Positions 24,389-36,300 of a DNA stretch of 64,000 nt are shown here, piece by piece. The notes under the pieces were generated by a model. It saw only the letters and a program-made list of their open reading frames with translations, was not told where the DNA came from and did not search any database. Each line of letters starts with the position of its first letter. Positions within the stretch are counted from its first letter, which is position 1. The stretch covers positions 19,349,383 to 19,413,382 of the forward strand of contig NC_092808.1 of assembly GCF_040954645.1 (NCBI RefSeq). Reading direction: 5' to 3'. The stretch is from Diabrotica undecimpunctata. Its lineage: Eukaryota > Arthropoda > Insecta > Coleoptera > Chrysomelidae. The translations under genes and the position numbers were made by a program.

Positions 24389-27300
24389 TTAAGACGAAGT
24401 TCTTGGTTTTAGTTCATCATAACATGGTCTCAGGAAAATATAATTCTTCTTATGAGTATTATAAAACTCATGCCCTTTGCTCCAGTCATAACTAACAGAA
24501 TAAGCAAATATCTGCCCATTGTGGTTAAAGGCGCATCTACTTATGGGTTGTTCCATTAATTCAGAAGGTTTCAATTTGGTCCTAGCATCTTTGTCCCAAA
24601 AACTGAATGAACCATCTGCACCCACAGTTGCTAAAGTACCGTGAACGGGATGGAATGCAATATCGTTCACAGCGTAGATATCTTGATAGCCGTTTGGTGT
24701 GCCGTTTGAACGATGGCATTTGAAGGTGAAGTTATCTTTTGGGTTAGTAGGATTTACGTATTGAATGGCCACTCTACCCTCTACTGAACCTAGAGCGTAA
24801 CCCGTTGGCTGCTTCTTTTTATCTCTGAAAAAATAAAATATTGCTGTATACTGTTCAATGTCATGTTTAAATTATATAATAATTTGAATAACAAGTTCAA
24901 CATCTGCAGAATACTTTTTTGACATTTTTGTCCACAGAAAACCAAACAGAATACCTTCCTGTTTGATTTTTCTTGAGTTATATTATCAAATAATTTAAAA
25001 TCTATTTTAGGTAGACATAATCACAACGTTTAATTAAATACCTTAAATACATTCAAATATATGAACTATTGTAGTTAATTAAGTTTTGTAAGTATTGAAA
25101 AAATTGTACACTTATGTAATTAATAACCTTATATAGTTGATGCGACTTTATTCATTGTGAAATTAAAAGAAATACCTTATACCTAAGAATTATAAAACTT
25201 ACTTAAATATAGCAACACATCTATGCTGATATTTCAAAGGACTGTCAAGCTTTCTATATTCTTGAGGCTTACTATCCAATTGATAGACAATGATCTGTCT
25301 TCCTGCTGTTCCCACTACAGCCATAGGATAATCCACGTCAGCACAGTAACATCTTTCTGGCAAGTTGATACTCATCATAGGATTAGGACTTCGAGTATCC
25401 CAAAATTTTAGTGTTTTATCCCAAGAACCTGTCATCAAGCAAGAATAATTGGAAGCTTTGATCCAATGACATGTTTTGATTGGAGCATCATGCATGGCAA
25501 CCTGCACAACTTGGTTACTGGCCAAATCCCACATCTTTGCTTGTTTGTCACACCCAGCCATAAAAACCTAAATAAATAGTATAATAATAGTTTATAATAT
25601 GAAAACATCTTAAGGTTTAAAAAAAATACATGTGACTGAACTAAGAATAGATAAATATAGGTGGCAGGTGTAAATGCTTTAAATATTTGGAAATGGTTAG
25701 GCTAGGTTGTTAGGAGCAAGGAATTACATAATAAAGGAAATAAGAAGAAAAGTTGTGGTTAGTATACATCTGCAGATAAAAAAAGTTAGAATTAGCTAAT
25801 CATCCAGCTAAAACAATTTTCATATAAAAGCAGCTACAATTTCCACAGGAGTATATACCTCTTGTTAATCAATACAAATAATGCATGGTGTATCTTAAAG
25901 CATTCTAACTGTAGTTCATAAATCCTATTGGTTTTATGAAATAGATGGTGATATTCTTGCCTTACATTCACAACTAGTTAGAGCCTCTGACTGAAACAAT
26001 GTCTTTTTTAAATAATTATACACATCAGAAATTAGCTTAGAATCAGAAGTCCTTATTATTTGTGAGAACCTTTCAAATTTGTCACTGCCTACTACAACTT
26101 GCTTGTTCCATCTTGCAGAATAACACAATTAAGGCTTATCCTCGAAAATCCTAACGGTAAAATTCAGTGCGATATCTATTTCAAAAATATCTTTCTTTAC
26201 GAAAACACGAAGAATATTCTACATGTCACCTTGTACTAAAGTTGAGCTTTTTACCTACTTACAACCGGACACCCACCCCCTGTAGTGAAAAGTCTTGGGT
26301 CTATACAATACAGCGAGCGGGAGGTCTTCTATTCAGTGCGGTTATGGGGTAATTAGAATAATACGAGTATACCAGAGTAATATTATTTATTAAATAATTA
26401 ATTCATAACTTAGCAAAGGTACATACAGGTATGTATAACAAGATATTTTGAGGTCACAGTATTGCCGAATTCGTTTTTTATGTCTTATATTTTCTTTTGT
26501 TTTTTTTTTGTTACTTTTTTACTGACAAATTGGCTTTTAACGCAGAATTACAGTTTGATGATAAATATTCTGAAATGGAAAATGTTGAGATGTGGCGAAT
26601 AAAAACATTCGTGAAATTGAAATGAAAGGATTTACGTCTATTAATAGTGCGATTTATAAAATTAGTACTTGAAGCCCAAATCGCGGGAGGAATATGTGCA
26701 TCAGTTTTTAAATATTTATTATTTACTATATAATTTCTAAATTGAACCACTTTCACTTCTTTAGGTAATAATGTATCTGTTTTGACAACTAAATAGGTAA
26801 TTAGACAAAATAATGAGTATTATTTTGAAATTATTAATTTCAAAACAGGAGTTTAAACAATTAGAAGGAGGTAGTCCGGGCCCAGTTGAACGGTCAAGCT
26901 TATTCCAGTGGAAGCAATAAGGAGGATTATTTTTCATTTTGGCCCAGCTGACATGCTCTCTCTAGCACTACAACCCATGAAACTGTGGTAAAAAGCATGC
27001 TTTTATTTACACAGTTGTGAAACGAGACTATTAACAGAGACATCGAAGAAAGATATGAAGCCGAACTGGATGCAATAAAGTATGAGAATAGTAGGTACAG
27101 TCATGAATGGCATACAACGAAAACAGCTCAAATGGTACGGACATGTCCAATGAATGAAAGAAAGTACCTGTATGAACACCTACAGGAATTCAGAAGAGAG
27201 GACTACTTTAGAAAACACGGATGGAAGGAATAAGAACCTCAATGAGCTCGAAAGAACTTAAAGAACAATGGAACAACAACAAAAAATATTAATACAAAAA

Positions 27301-30300
27301 TGCTATAATCTAATTAGATTTATTCACCATTGATAGATGCCTGAAAAATATATGGAAAATTAAATCAAAATGTGATATTTTACTGGTTTTATATATAAAC
27401 TACATAGAAACAATATAATTATAAATTTTGCTTAGATTTTGAATTTCTGACCTTTTGTTTAAATTATGGGATCTAGTCGTTCACCCATTCTAAGTAGCTA
27501 TGTCATGGATTATGTTATCAGTGATTTTATCAACAATTGCACTTTTTTCATTTCTTTTATTAAAAGATATGTAGATGATTTAGTTTTGGCACTTCCTAAA
27601 CACAAAATTCTTGAAACAGTCAACATTTTCAACAATCATAATCAACATATACAATTTACAGTTGAGGAAGAGGTAGATAATTCCCTACCATTCCTTGACA
27701 TGAGAATTGTAAGAAATACAGACAATATGTTGAAAACCAGATGGTTCAGAAAACCCATATATAGTAATAGATTTATAAGCTATTACTCTCAACATCCAAA
27801 TAAGATGAAAATGAACCTTATAACAGAATTAAAAGAACGTGTTTTAAAGCTTTCTCATCCAGATTATCTACAAGAAGATCTTCAAAGAATATTGTTGGTC
27901 AATATCAATGCGGATTTACTGCTGCAAAATCAATTATACATCAAATTCAAGCACATGGGCAGATTCCAGAAAAGTCACTAGAATATAACATAGATACACA
28001 CTATCTCTTCGTCGACTTCAAAGCAGCCTATGACAGTGTTAAAAGAATTGCATAATATAATGCAATGATAGACTTTGTTTGGGATCCCACCGAAGTTATT
28101 TAAGGTCGTGCGTTAGAATTGAAGGCGTCAATGAGGTTCCTTAATTATTATAATCAAATTAGCTGTGAATTAACAAAAAAACATGGCTAACTTTGGCCCA
28201 AATTAACCTAGGCCAATTTTTTTTATTGAAAATTCGGGTGACAATACTATCTTTTCGAATGTAAAAAAAGATTTTTTTCTAGGGACAATGTTTTTAAAGT
28301 TATTCTAAATGTTTATAAACTACATAATTTCAAAAATTTGACATCAGGATTTTTGACTATAATAAATTATTCTTTTATTTTTTTTAATGCATATTGATAG
28401 TATAAGTCTTTTGCTTTCATTTGTCACCCACAGAATTACCCTGTCTTTATTATTTTCTATCTTATGTTATTGTAAAAAAAAAATCTCTGAGATAAACAAA
28501 TACAATAACTTTTAAACTAATTAATATATCGGTCCCAAATTTTGAGGGTTTGTTAAGTACCCCAATACCCAACTTTGGGCGGAACTCTAAAGTTTAAAGT
28601 TTAAGTTTACTAAAAGTTTTTAACAAATATCAATTGTCACTTATTTTTAGTGTTGCCCAAAATCGGTCTTGGTCTTGCAGTCTTGGTCTTGTTCTTGCGT
28701 TTTTGCAAGACCAAGACCAAGACCAAGACCGCCTAATTTTAGCAAGACCAAGACCAAGACTGACCGTGCAAGACTTAAGCAAGAACAAGACTAAGCCTGC
28801 GAGACTCTTGCGTCTTGCAGTTAGTACTGAGTGTGGTTTTAGCGAGTATAGTAGTTCGGGTATATGCTTAAAGACTCTATGAGACGCAAAAAAATATGTA
28901 ATAAAAATTTGAAAAACTGGACTTATGCGCTTACAAACAATACCATAAACATACATACCTACCGAATCAAAATATTCGTTAAAAAAACACATTTGACACG
29001 TGCTCAGAGATCATAATTACAATGTAAAAATAAAATATTTTGTACATTCTTTTCCAACAGACGACTTCTTCGCTCTGAAATTAATTGTCCATATTTTGAG
29101 AATAGCCGCCCTCTAATCATAAAAATAATCTTGCATTGCGCCGCCGACAGTAATATCGTATCGATAATAATTCAATTTTTTTCTCATTATAATTTAGTCT
29201 GGAGGAATCTAAATAAACAAATCTTATCGGCCTAGAACTATAAATTGTGTCTGCTAAGTGTGCGATGAGATCATTGCACGAGACAAATTAATAGCAGATA
29301 ATGTAACGACGGGGAAAATATTGCTGGCAAACTAAAAAAGAAAGAAAGGACTCATTGTTTTATTGTGCGGAGTGACCTGAACATCTAGGATTGTTTAGAC
29401 TATTGTTTTAGACGTTTTCATGAATAAATTGAAAATTAGGTAATTAGTTTGTTTTCTTGATGTTGTTGCTATTTAATAATTACTTATGTTAGTTATCTAG
29501 GTTCATAATTATATTTTTTCTCAACCAGATTATTATTTTTTTTAAATTTAACCAAGACATTTTCTGCCCTTGTGACCAAATTAATTTTTTTTTGTACCCA
29601 TATTTATTATAAATGACTTTTTAAAGGGTACTTTAAAATTAGTTTACATGAATACATCTTAGTGGCCCACTGTTTTCTCTTCAAAAAAGCGACGGAGCTG
29701 AACGTGTTGAGTAGGATCTCCTTAATTTAAAATAATTTCTTTTGATTACCACTGTTTTTTTACTATTCTTAATTTTTTCAAGTTAGTTTTTTTATATAAA
29801 AGTAGAGATAAGATTGGTAAAAACATTTATTTTGCTTTAATAAGTGGATTATAGTTTGTTATCTTATCACCTAAAAAATCTGTGCCCTTAATACATGTAT
29901 GTGGATTTTTTGCCCATCATGTCCATCAATCCCTTTCTAGGCAGATAATGTTCTTTAAAATACAGGCATGTTTATGTCATTTATTTACTTTATTTGTATT
30001 TCAACCATGTTTTAGCACATGTAATCTTAGTAAATGCAAACATTTATTAAGAAACAGATTGACTTCCGTGGGGCCTGGTAGATAGCTGAGTTAGTTAGAA
30101 CATAGGCACAGATAGCTTAGATCGTGCCTTCAAACCCCACCAGGTGTCTTTTTTTTAGGACATTTATGAATTTGGTTAGTCTTTATTATGGCCATGTTAA
30201 TTCAAGCTTAAAATGTACTTACTCTGTTACGTTGTTCTAAGATCTAAAGTAACGTTTAATAAATAGCAATAGGCAATAGGGTAACTGCAAGACTTGCAAG

Positions 30301-33300
30301 ACTCTTGCTGCAAGACCAAGACCAAGACCAAGACCGGGAGTGCAATACCAAGACCAAGACCAAGACCAGGTGTATTGGCGCAAGACCAAGACCAAGACTG
30401 TCTAAGTCTCGTCTTGTTCTTGCATTTGGGCAACACTACTTATTTTGCAGTTTGCGAAGCAACAAATTGACTTTTCAACTTTCAAAAATCGGCATTTTGA
30501 AGCTTTGCCAATATTCTAAAAAATAAAATTTTGTAATTTTATGTCAAGTATTTAGCTTTCTAATGGGGTGCAAAAAATAGAAAAAATCGCGTTTTTTGCA
30601 TTAAATTGTTAATCATAATATTGTTAATCAATAAAAAACGGCTCCGAACTTTAGGCAGGAAACAGATAGGTTTTCTTCTTATAGGTCTACAATAACTAAA
30701 AAAGTTGTCAGCTACCTGGATTATTGAGTGTCACGAGAAAATCCTTATTACCCTGGACTAATATGATTGGACAAGCAAGTGACGAAACAAACTTCATATA
30801 TTATGTAAACTTTACTAACAAAAACGTTTAAAATAAATATTCCAATAACTATAAATAATCAAATTCCATATTCACATACTGCAAAATATTTGGGTATTGT
30901 CCAATAAATATAAATAATCAAATTCCATATTCAAATACTGCAAAATATTTGGGTATTACTCTTTAATAAGCCCTAATAATGTTAGTCAACATTATTTATG
31001 AGAGGGTGTCTATTTCTTACCTACCTATCGGCGAGAATCCAGAAGCTATCGACAAAGACAGCCTGTACTGACCGAGAGAGAGTAACATTTAGCAGAACTT
31101 TGAGATTTTTTAAAAAGTTTATACCAAACAGCTGCTTTGTGTTACACTTTATGTTAAAAATAAAAACAGATTCGGAAAGTGGGTCAAATTCTGTAGTGCC
31201 CTATTTCAAAAAAAAAAAATTTTTACTTTTATTTTAACCAAAAATTGTTGAAAAAAAAATATTGTTTAAACTAATAGTGCTAAACTAACAAATAGTGCAC
31301 TAGAACTTTTTAAGGCCTTTCATATAAAAAAAGAATCATCTCAATATCTGCCATAGTTTTTGTGTTATTTGATATAAACTTTTACATTGGAATTTAGCTA
31401 TGCCCAGAATCGCGAGGAACGGCCTTAAACAAAAAAAAAATAAACAATATATAGCTAAACACACAAAAAGGCAACTGCTGCTGGTACTAGTCTATCATAA
31501 ATTACAATAATCTTTATGAAACCTTTTTGTGAACAATGACTTGAACCTGTTGACCAAGCATATAACTAATTGCATTTTTTTTAGGTAGCAATAGAACATT
31601 CTCGGTGAATGGATCATGCCAACAGAAAATGTCACAATCCTTCAACATATATAAAAGTTAAAATATCAAAATGATTTTTTCAAATATATAGAAATAATAT
31701 ATCAAAAGCAATTATATTCTTTGTGGATTTTGATCGTTAACAGTCAGTTTTTATTTTACCTACTTAAGTAAGCAAAAGTCTGCCACATCTTCCCAGGCCA
31801 CTTTCTGAAAGATGATATCTATCATACTTAATAATGCCTTCTATGTTTTTGTTGACATTCCATACACTTCTTTCATAACATGTCCTAAATATATCATCCT
31901 TGTTATTTCAACAGATTTCCTAATATCTATCTTTTTACATTTACTGAAAAACTTGTTATTCTTTGGGTATAATATGCAGTATATTCCAACATATCGCACA
32001 TGCTAAAGAAAAGTGACACTATACGAAATTTACGTATTTTGTACAGATGGCGGCATCTACTACAAAATTTAGAAATACACAATACAATAAAAATATCATT
32101 TTTCTAGTACAACTATTGCCGACTAGATGGCAGAAATCCGTTTTGTCATTTTCTGAAAGATGATCTTCTACAATATTGAAAACCGTCATTATGTCAGTGG
32201 TGACGAACGTGATTACTACAACTTAACATTCAAATTGTGAAATAACGTCTTCTTCAGTTTAAGGACACTTTACCTGTATCAGTTTTAAGGTTAGTATTGA
32301 CTTTGCAATTAGGAATAACGTCACTTTATTTTTAATGTCACTATGGCTTTTGGTTTGTAGTATTAATAGCTAAATTAGCCGCTTCCAAAAGCGACATTTA
32401 TTGTTTAGTGCCACTGTTCCGTATACATCTTGTAAATATAATTGACTTTGTGGTTAGCAATAACGCCACTTTGTCTTTAGTGACATTGTAGCTGTTAATT
32501 TATAATATTAATAGCTGCAGCAAGTGCTACCATAGCGTCATGTTTTGTTTAGTGACATTGTTGTTTATACGATTATTTAAATATATGATTACATTTGGCT
32601 TTTATGTCGTAATTTACTGCAAACTTGAGACTGTTAATTATTAAAATTTTTAAACACCATAGTTGTGTCGTCGTTTTTTTTATTTGGTTTATTCAATCTA
32701 TTAATATGAATTTTCATTTGGTAACAAAGATAATAACATACTAATCATATAGATACTAATATAATCATTTTTAAAATCGGTTCTTTGTAAATAAAATCTG
32801 AGAAAAACTGTAAAAATAGTTATTTTGACTATAAGTTCACCTTTATACTTCTGATGCTCAATATTTTCTTTTAGACTTCAGAATGCCGTTTCGTGGACGA
32901 ATATTGGTAGAGCTAGCTAATAAATCTGTCGATCCACCTAACTCAACACAAATATACGAGAATTGTGATATTGCACATGATCCAATGCCAACGGAAAAGC
33001 AAATTATTAACGAGGAGGTTTTACTGTCAACAGCATCTAATGTGGAAGACCCCAATTCAAATACTCCCATATTATTGAATAATACAGATCTAAGTGAACA
33101 CAATAATAATACTGTGGACAATGTTTCCGATTTTTCTCCAGTGTCAGACGACGATAAAGAATATTTGCCATATTATTCGTCCAACACAAAGAAACGCCGT
33201 TACAAAAATTTGCTGGCACCATCCAATACAAAAAAACTACGCAGGGCGTCTTCTAGCTCCGACTCCTCTTCAAGCTCTGATACTTCTTCTAGCACCACTT

Positions 33301-36300
33301 CGTCTTGCACAAGCTCATCTTCCAACTCAGGTTTGTCAACTAGTTCAATATCAGGCACTCATAAAAGCGAATCAGAAGAACATCCCGTTTATGTTGCTAC
33401 GGAAAACAACATTTCTGTCGAAAGCATTAACATGCGACAAAATGCTCTTGAAAATTATAATGATATTTTAGGTTTGGTACAACCCGACAATCAATTAGCG
33501 CTACCAGCAGTTACCCCGTCAAATTTTGCTACAGGCATTGAAAATCTGTCCTCCAAACAAGCAGACGATTGCGTTGTGCCAAAAATAGTTAGAAGACCTG
33601 GACAAAGTAGGAAGGCAGTTGCTAAAACATTGAGAAATTCAGGAAAGGAATACCTGTCAGCTTCTCGTAACCGTAGGGTTATACCTGCAAGAAAAATGGG
33701 ATCTCCATGTACAACTCAATGCCGTTTAAAATGTGCTGACCACATTTCAGAAGAAATTCGAAAACAGATATTTGATAGCTATTGGGCTATGGGATCGCTG
33801 ACACGTCAGAGAGAATTTATTGCAAGGAGTATGGTACCTGTTATCCCAAAATATCAGTACAAAATGGTTAACAGTAACAGGAAACTTAAACAATCTTTTC
33901 ATTTGAAAGTAGATACATCTAAGACAGTGCGAGTATGTAAAATTTTTTTTAAGAATACTCTTGGAATATCTGATCGTCCAATACGTACTGTAATATCAAA
34001 GATAGACAACAAAGGAATAATTGATACAGAACAGAGAGGAAAACATGGAAAACATGCAAAATTAAATGATAGCTTATTATCTGCTGTACGAAATCACATA
34101 AATGGAATTCCACGAATAGAAAGTCACTATTTAAGGCAGCAAACCACCAGGGAATTCATTGATGGAGGTAAAACAGTTTCAGACCTCTATAGAGATTATA
34201 AAGAAGATTGTATTAGAAAAAGTCTTTCATTTGTGGATATTCAAATTTATAGAAAAATTTTTAAAACTGACTTTAACATTAGCTTCTTTGTCCCAAAAAA
34301 AGATCAATGTGATCTTTGTGCAGCATACAACATCGCTCAAGCAGGTAATAAGGAAGCTCTTCAAGAAAAATATAATATTCATATTTCTGAAAAAGAGAAA
34401 AGTCGAGAAGAAAAGAATAACGATAAACTATTGGTATGCGACAATGTAATAGTAGCATGTTACGACCTACAAGCTGTTTTGCCCTGTCCAAGAGGTGATG
34501 TCTCAGTCTTTTACTACAAAAGTAAAATGAATTGTTTTAATTTCACTATATCAGCAATAGGAAGAGACCAGACTGAGTGTTTTTTCTGGAATGAGGTAGA
34601 GGGCCAACGTGGAGCAAATGAAATAGCAAGTTGTGTTCTTAAATATATTAGAAAGATGTCAGAAATGACTGTATCTACTAACCTCAATATAATTTTCTAC
34701 TCAGATAACTGCAGTGGTCAACAAAAGAACCAATTTATGATTTCTTTGTACGTTTATTGCTTGCTAACTTTAAAAAACTTGACTTCAATTACACATAAGT
34801 TTCTAATAAAAGGGCATACACAAAATGAAGGTGACGCTGCCCACTCTACAATCGAAAGAGAAGTAAAGAAAACGTTAAGGTCCGGTCCTATTTATGTGCC
34901 TTCGCAATACATTACCGCAATACGAAAAGCAAAGAAAAAAGGCAATCCTTATACTGTAAATGAATTATGTTATAAAGATTTTTACGATATCAAGGAACTT
35001 GCAAATCTAGTTAACTTACAACGAAACAAAGAAGGTGAAACTGTAAAACTGACTGATATTAAAGTAATAAGAATTGAAAGAGATGAAGATAATATTAAAG
35101 TAACTTACAAAAATTCGTACTACGAAGACTATAAAGAAATTGATATAGATGGTTCTAACAGGTGTAAAACACGGAAAAATCGACCAATGAATCAGCAGTT
35201 CCCATTAAAGCAATTATATCCCACACGACTTTCTTTGAGCGAATTAAAGAAAAAACACATACAAAGCATGATAGACCAAAATATAATACCTGAATATTAT
35301 AGTGTAACGTATTATAATAATATTTTATAATTTTTTCTAATTTGTTTCTGACTTTTTATGTTAATTTCATTCCGATAATTTTTCAACTGTGTAGCCAACG
35401 GTATAAATTAAGTTTTTTTATATTTTTAAGAATGTTGTAACTTGTTATTTTCAATAAAAAATTATGTAACTATAAAAATATTTCACTGCTTATACTATAT
35501 TAAATGATTTTATTAATTTTTTTACTAGTATCAGACTTGGAAACAGAAAAACTACATAATTAAGTGTATAAGGTAATAAATAAGGTTTTTTAAAAAAATA
35601 TATTTCAGTCACTAACTTTATTTCTAAAGGATCATATTTCGCAACAAAGTATGTCAAAAACTTTAAACGCTGATTCTGTAAAATTGATTATTTTGGATAG
35701 TGTCACTTTTCTTTAGCATGTGCGATATATCAATAACAGAACATTTCAAATGCTTTCCCACTTTTGTTGTTTGTTATTTACAGATTTTCATACCTTAGAG
35801 TCAAAAAAGATAGTATTTTAGAGTAAGGGTTTGAATGAACCATGGAAGTAATCATTACCTCCATATAATAGGTTATTGATTTGTATTCCATCTAGCAAGA
35901 TACTTACTTCTCCTAGAACTTCACTACATACTACCATCTTCATTATTTGTTTTCCTCCAAATCTTCTTGAGCCAGATTATGCAGTGTTGAGCAATTTGAT
36001 ACTATCTGTTTTCTTGAAGTTAATATGTTTTAGGATTGTGAAATGCCTTAGATTGCTTATACAAATCACTTTACAATATTGTGAAACAACATACATATTC
36101 AAAAATTCATTCTTCCAACTTACCTTCGATCCATCATCACTCCAACAAACATCTAGCACAGGTGCTCCACAAGTTTGCATAGATTTTGGAACACTTGTGC
36201 CATTGTGTTCAATCTCCCAACATCTAACGTTATTGTCCCAACTACCAGCTATCAAAAAATTCTGGGGTAACGTTGCTGGAGAAAATGCCATGGAACTAAT

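Larger units (their letters stand above)
31995..35724 (+). mobile_element. Apparently intact DUF7869-type (possibly Sola-like) DNA transposon
   Basis: The terminal inverted repeats are 28 bp and identical by eye (31995-32022 and 35697-35724; they begin CGCACATGCTAAAGAAAAGT). ATAT stands outside each end (31991-31994 and 35725-35728), consistent with a 4-bp target duplication. The 3730-bp element has one long ORF (32883-35330), a 5' leader with a diverged 145-bp tandem repeat, and a short 3' region. It is inserted in RAE1 intron 1, transcribed opposite to RAE1. Identical ends and an unbroken ORF suggest recent activity. Confidence 0.85.

Noticed and set aside
28634..28992. Open frames on both strands near the left end of the hAT element, and 30227-30526 at the right end
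   Set aside because: They are translations of the CAAGAC hexamer arrays; composition alone keeps them open.
30069..30152. Functional tRNA gene
   Set aside because: The A box is plausible, but the middle does not fold into normal D and anticodon arms; kept only as a tRNA-like repeat head.
28665..30425. CRISPR-like repeated units
   Set aside because: The repeats are contiguous 6-bp hexamers without unique spacers, inside a hAT element in a eukaryotic genome.
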